In this document: in pieces, positions 53,469-53,582 of the stretch
Position numbering within the stretch: the stretch's first letter is position 1
Layout of the letters: each line of letters opens with the position of its first letter
DNA from: Dysgonamonadaceae bacterium
GTDB taxonomy: Bacteria > Bacteroidota > Bacteroidia > Bacteroidales > Azobacteroidaceae
Assembly (NCBI GenBank): GCA_031272075.1
Contig: JAISUK010000019.1
Location: 1 to 53,582, forward strand
Direction of reading: 5' to 3'
DNA: 53,582 bases
Translations under genes and position numbers: made by a program
The notes under the pieces: model-generated
What the model was told of the DNA's origin: nothing
Database searches by the model: none
Seen by the model: only the letters and a program-made list of their open reading frames with translations

Positions 53469-53500
53469 TTGCAGAGACGGTGCATGCACCGTCTCTACAA
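53469..53500. repeat. Palindromic intergenic repeat
   Basis: A perfect 24-base palindrome (53473-53496, arms AGAGACGGTGCA) extends to 32 bases with one mismatched pair. Similar GTAGAGACG...palindromes are, as I recall, dispersed REP- or MITE-like repeats in several phyla. It stands between the T9SS gene end and rfbC and may terminate or separate them. Confidence 0.65.
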
Positions 53501-53530
53501 TTCACACAACAATAATCGCGTTTGCAACAA

Positions 53531-53582
53531 CTAAATGATCACTTTCCCTGTTTTGCCGCCGGAGGTGATGATATACACACCT
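53531..53582 (-). CDS. 3' end of a T9SS cargo gene (partial)
   Basis: On the minus strand the last 16 codons read GVYIITSGGKTGKVII followed by TAG. This is the terminal strand pair of a type IX secretion sorting domain (compare GVYLVKVTLADGKTFVEKI in the gene at 10491). Most of the gene lies beyond the right edge. It would be transcribed towards rfbC. Confidence 0.7.
   Translation of the reverse strand, partial: GVYIITSGGKTGKVII

Noticed and set aside
53373-53489. N-terminal extension of rfbC
   Set aside because: It consists of a direct repeat and a palindrome; the conserved epimerase start is at 53372.
1-53582. tRNA genes, CRISPR arrays, transposases, prophage or defence genes
   Set aside because: No cloverleaf-like sequence, regularly spaced repeat array, transposase, integrase or nuclease-defence motif was recognised on either strand by eye.

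Overview
The window is chromosomal DNA from a member of the Bacteroidota, most likely order Bacteroidales. The evidence is a SusC/SusD pair with FecR regulation, proteins ending in type IX secretion (T9SS) sorting domains, Bacteroidetes-type promoters (TTTG, about 19 bases, then TAnnTTTG), almost no Shine-Dalgarno sequences, a lid-less adenylate kinase, and the order coaX / outer-membrane protein / lptC / CNNM protein / ppiD / rlmN / pdxA. No tRNA, rRNA, CRISPR array, transposase or phage gene was seen. I cannot name the genus.

Layout. 1-1447: a corrinoid protein (cut by the left edge) and a protein resembling the reactivation domain of methionine synthase. 1491-9793: a housekeeping and envelope block (CoaX, an outer-membrane protein, LptC, a CNNM/CorC protein, PpiD, RlmN and a PdxA homologue that has lost its metal ligands). 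9794-10490: a gene-poor stretch with a good promoter and several hairpins. 10491-17328: two tandem paralogous giant T9SS cargo proteins. 17345-21281: NAD(P)HX repair, Hpt, Adk and Obg. 21339-23066: an ECF sigma factor and FecR with no receptor beside them. 23111-24091: a nitronate monooxygenase-like enzyme on the minus strand.

24173-33104 is a loose glycan block: a small phosphoglycosyl transferase, a DegT-type aminotransferase, GDP-fucose synthesis (Gmd, Fcl), an OmpA-like protein, a small barrel protein carrying a silk-like Ala/Gly block, a large phosphoglycosyl transferase and a FemAB/GNAT-like transferase. It has no ordinary glycosyltransferase, flippase or polymerase. 33123-37723: RuvX, Def, a TPR protein and a periplasmic Gfo/Idh/MocA-like lipoprotein. 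37816-45171: a fecR-susC-susD-lipoprotein uptake operon with no adjacent sigma gene. 45275-53582 is all on the minus strand: a secreted glutamine-amidotransferase/dipeptidase fusion, thrS-infC-rpmI-rplT, rfbC-rfbA-rfbB (no rfbD) and the tail of another T9SS cargo gene.

How the genes may work together (inference): much of the window serves the outer surface. It makes activated sugars (GDP-fucose, dTDP-sugars, an amino sugar), starts lipid-linked glycans, exports LPS, folds secreted proteins and displays T9SS cargo. The observations I rate highest are the twice-repeated Ala5-Gly9-Ala5 block with diverged codons (29919-30521), an almost invariant leader ACAAATTATTGACGTATG in front of unrelated genes, the PdxA homologue without its three metal histidines, and the paralogous T9SS proteins in which the same domain sits at both ends, preceded by a roughly 450-base structured leader.
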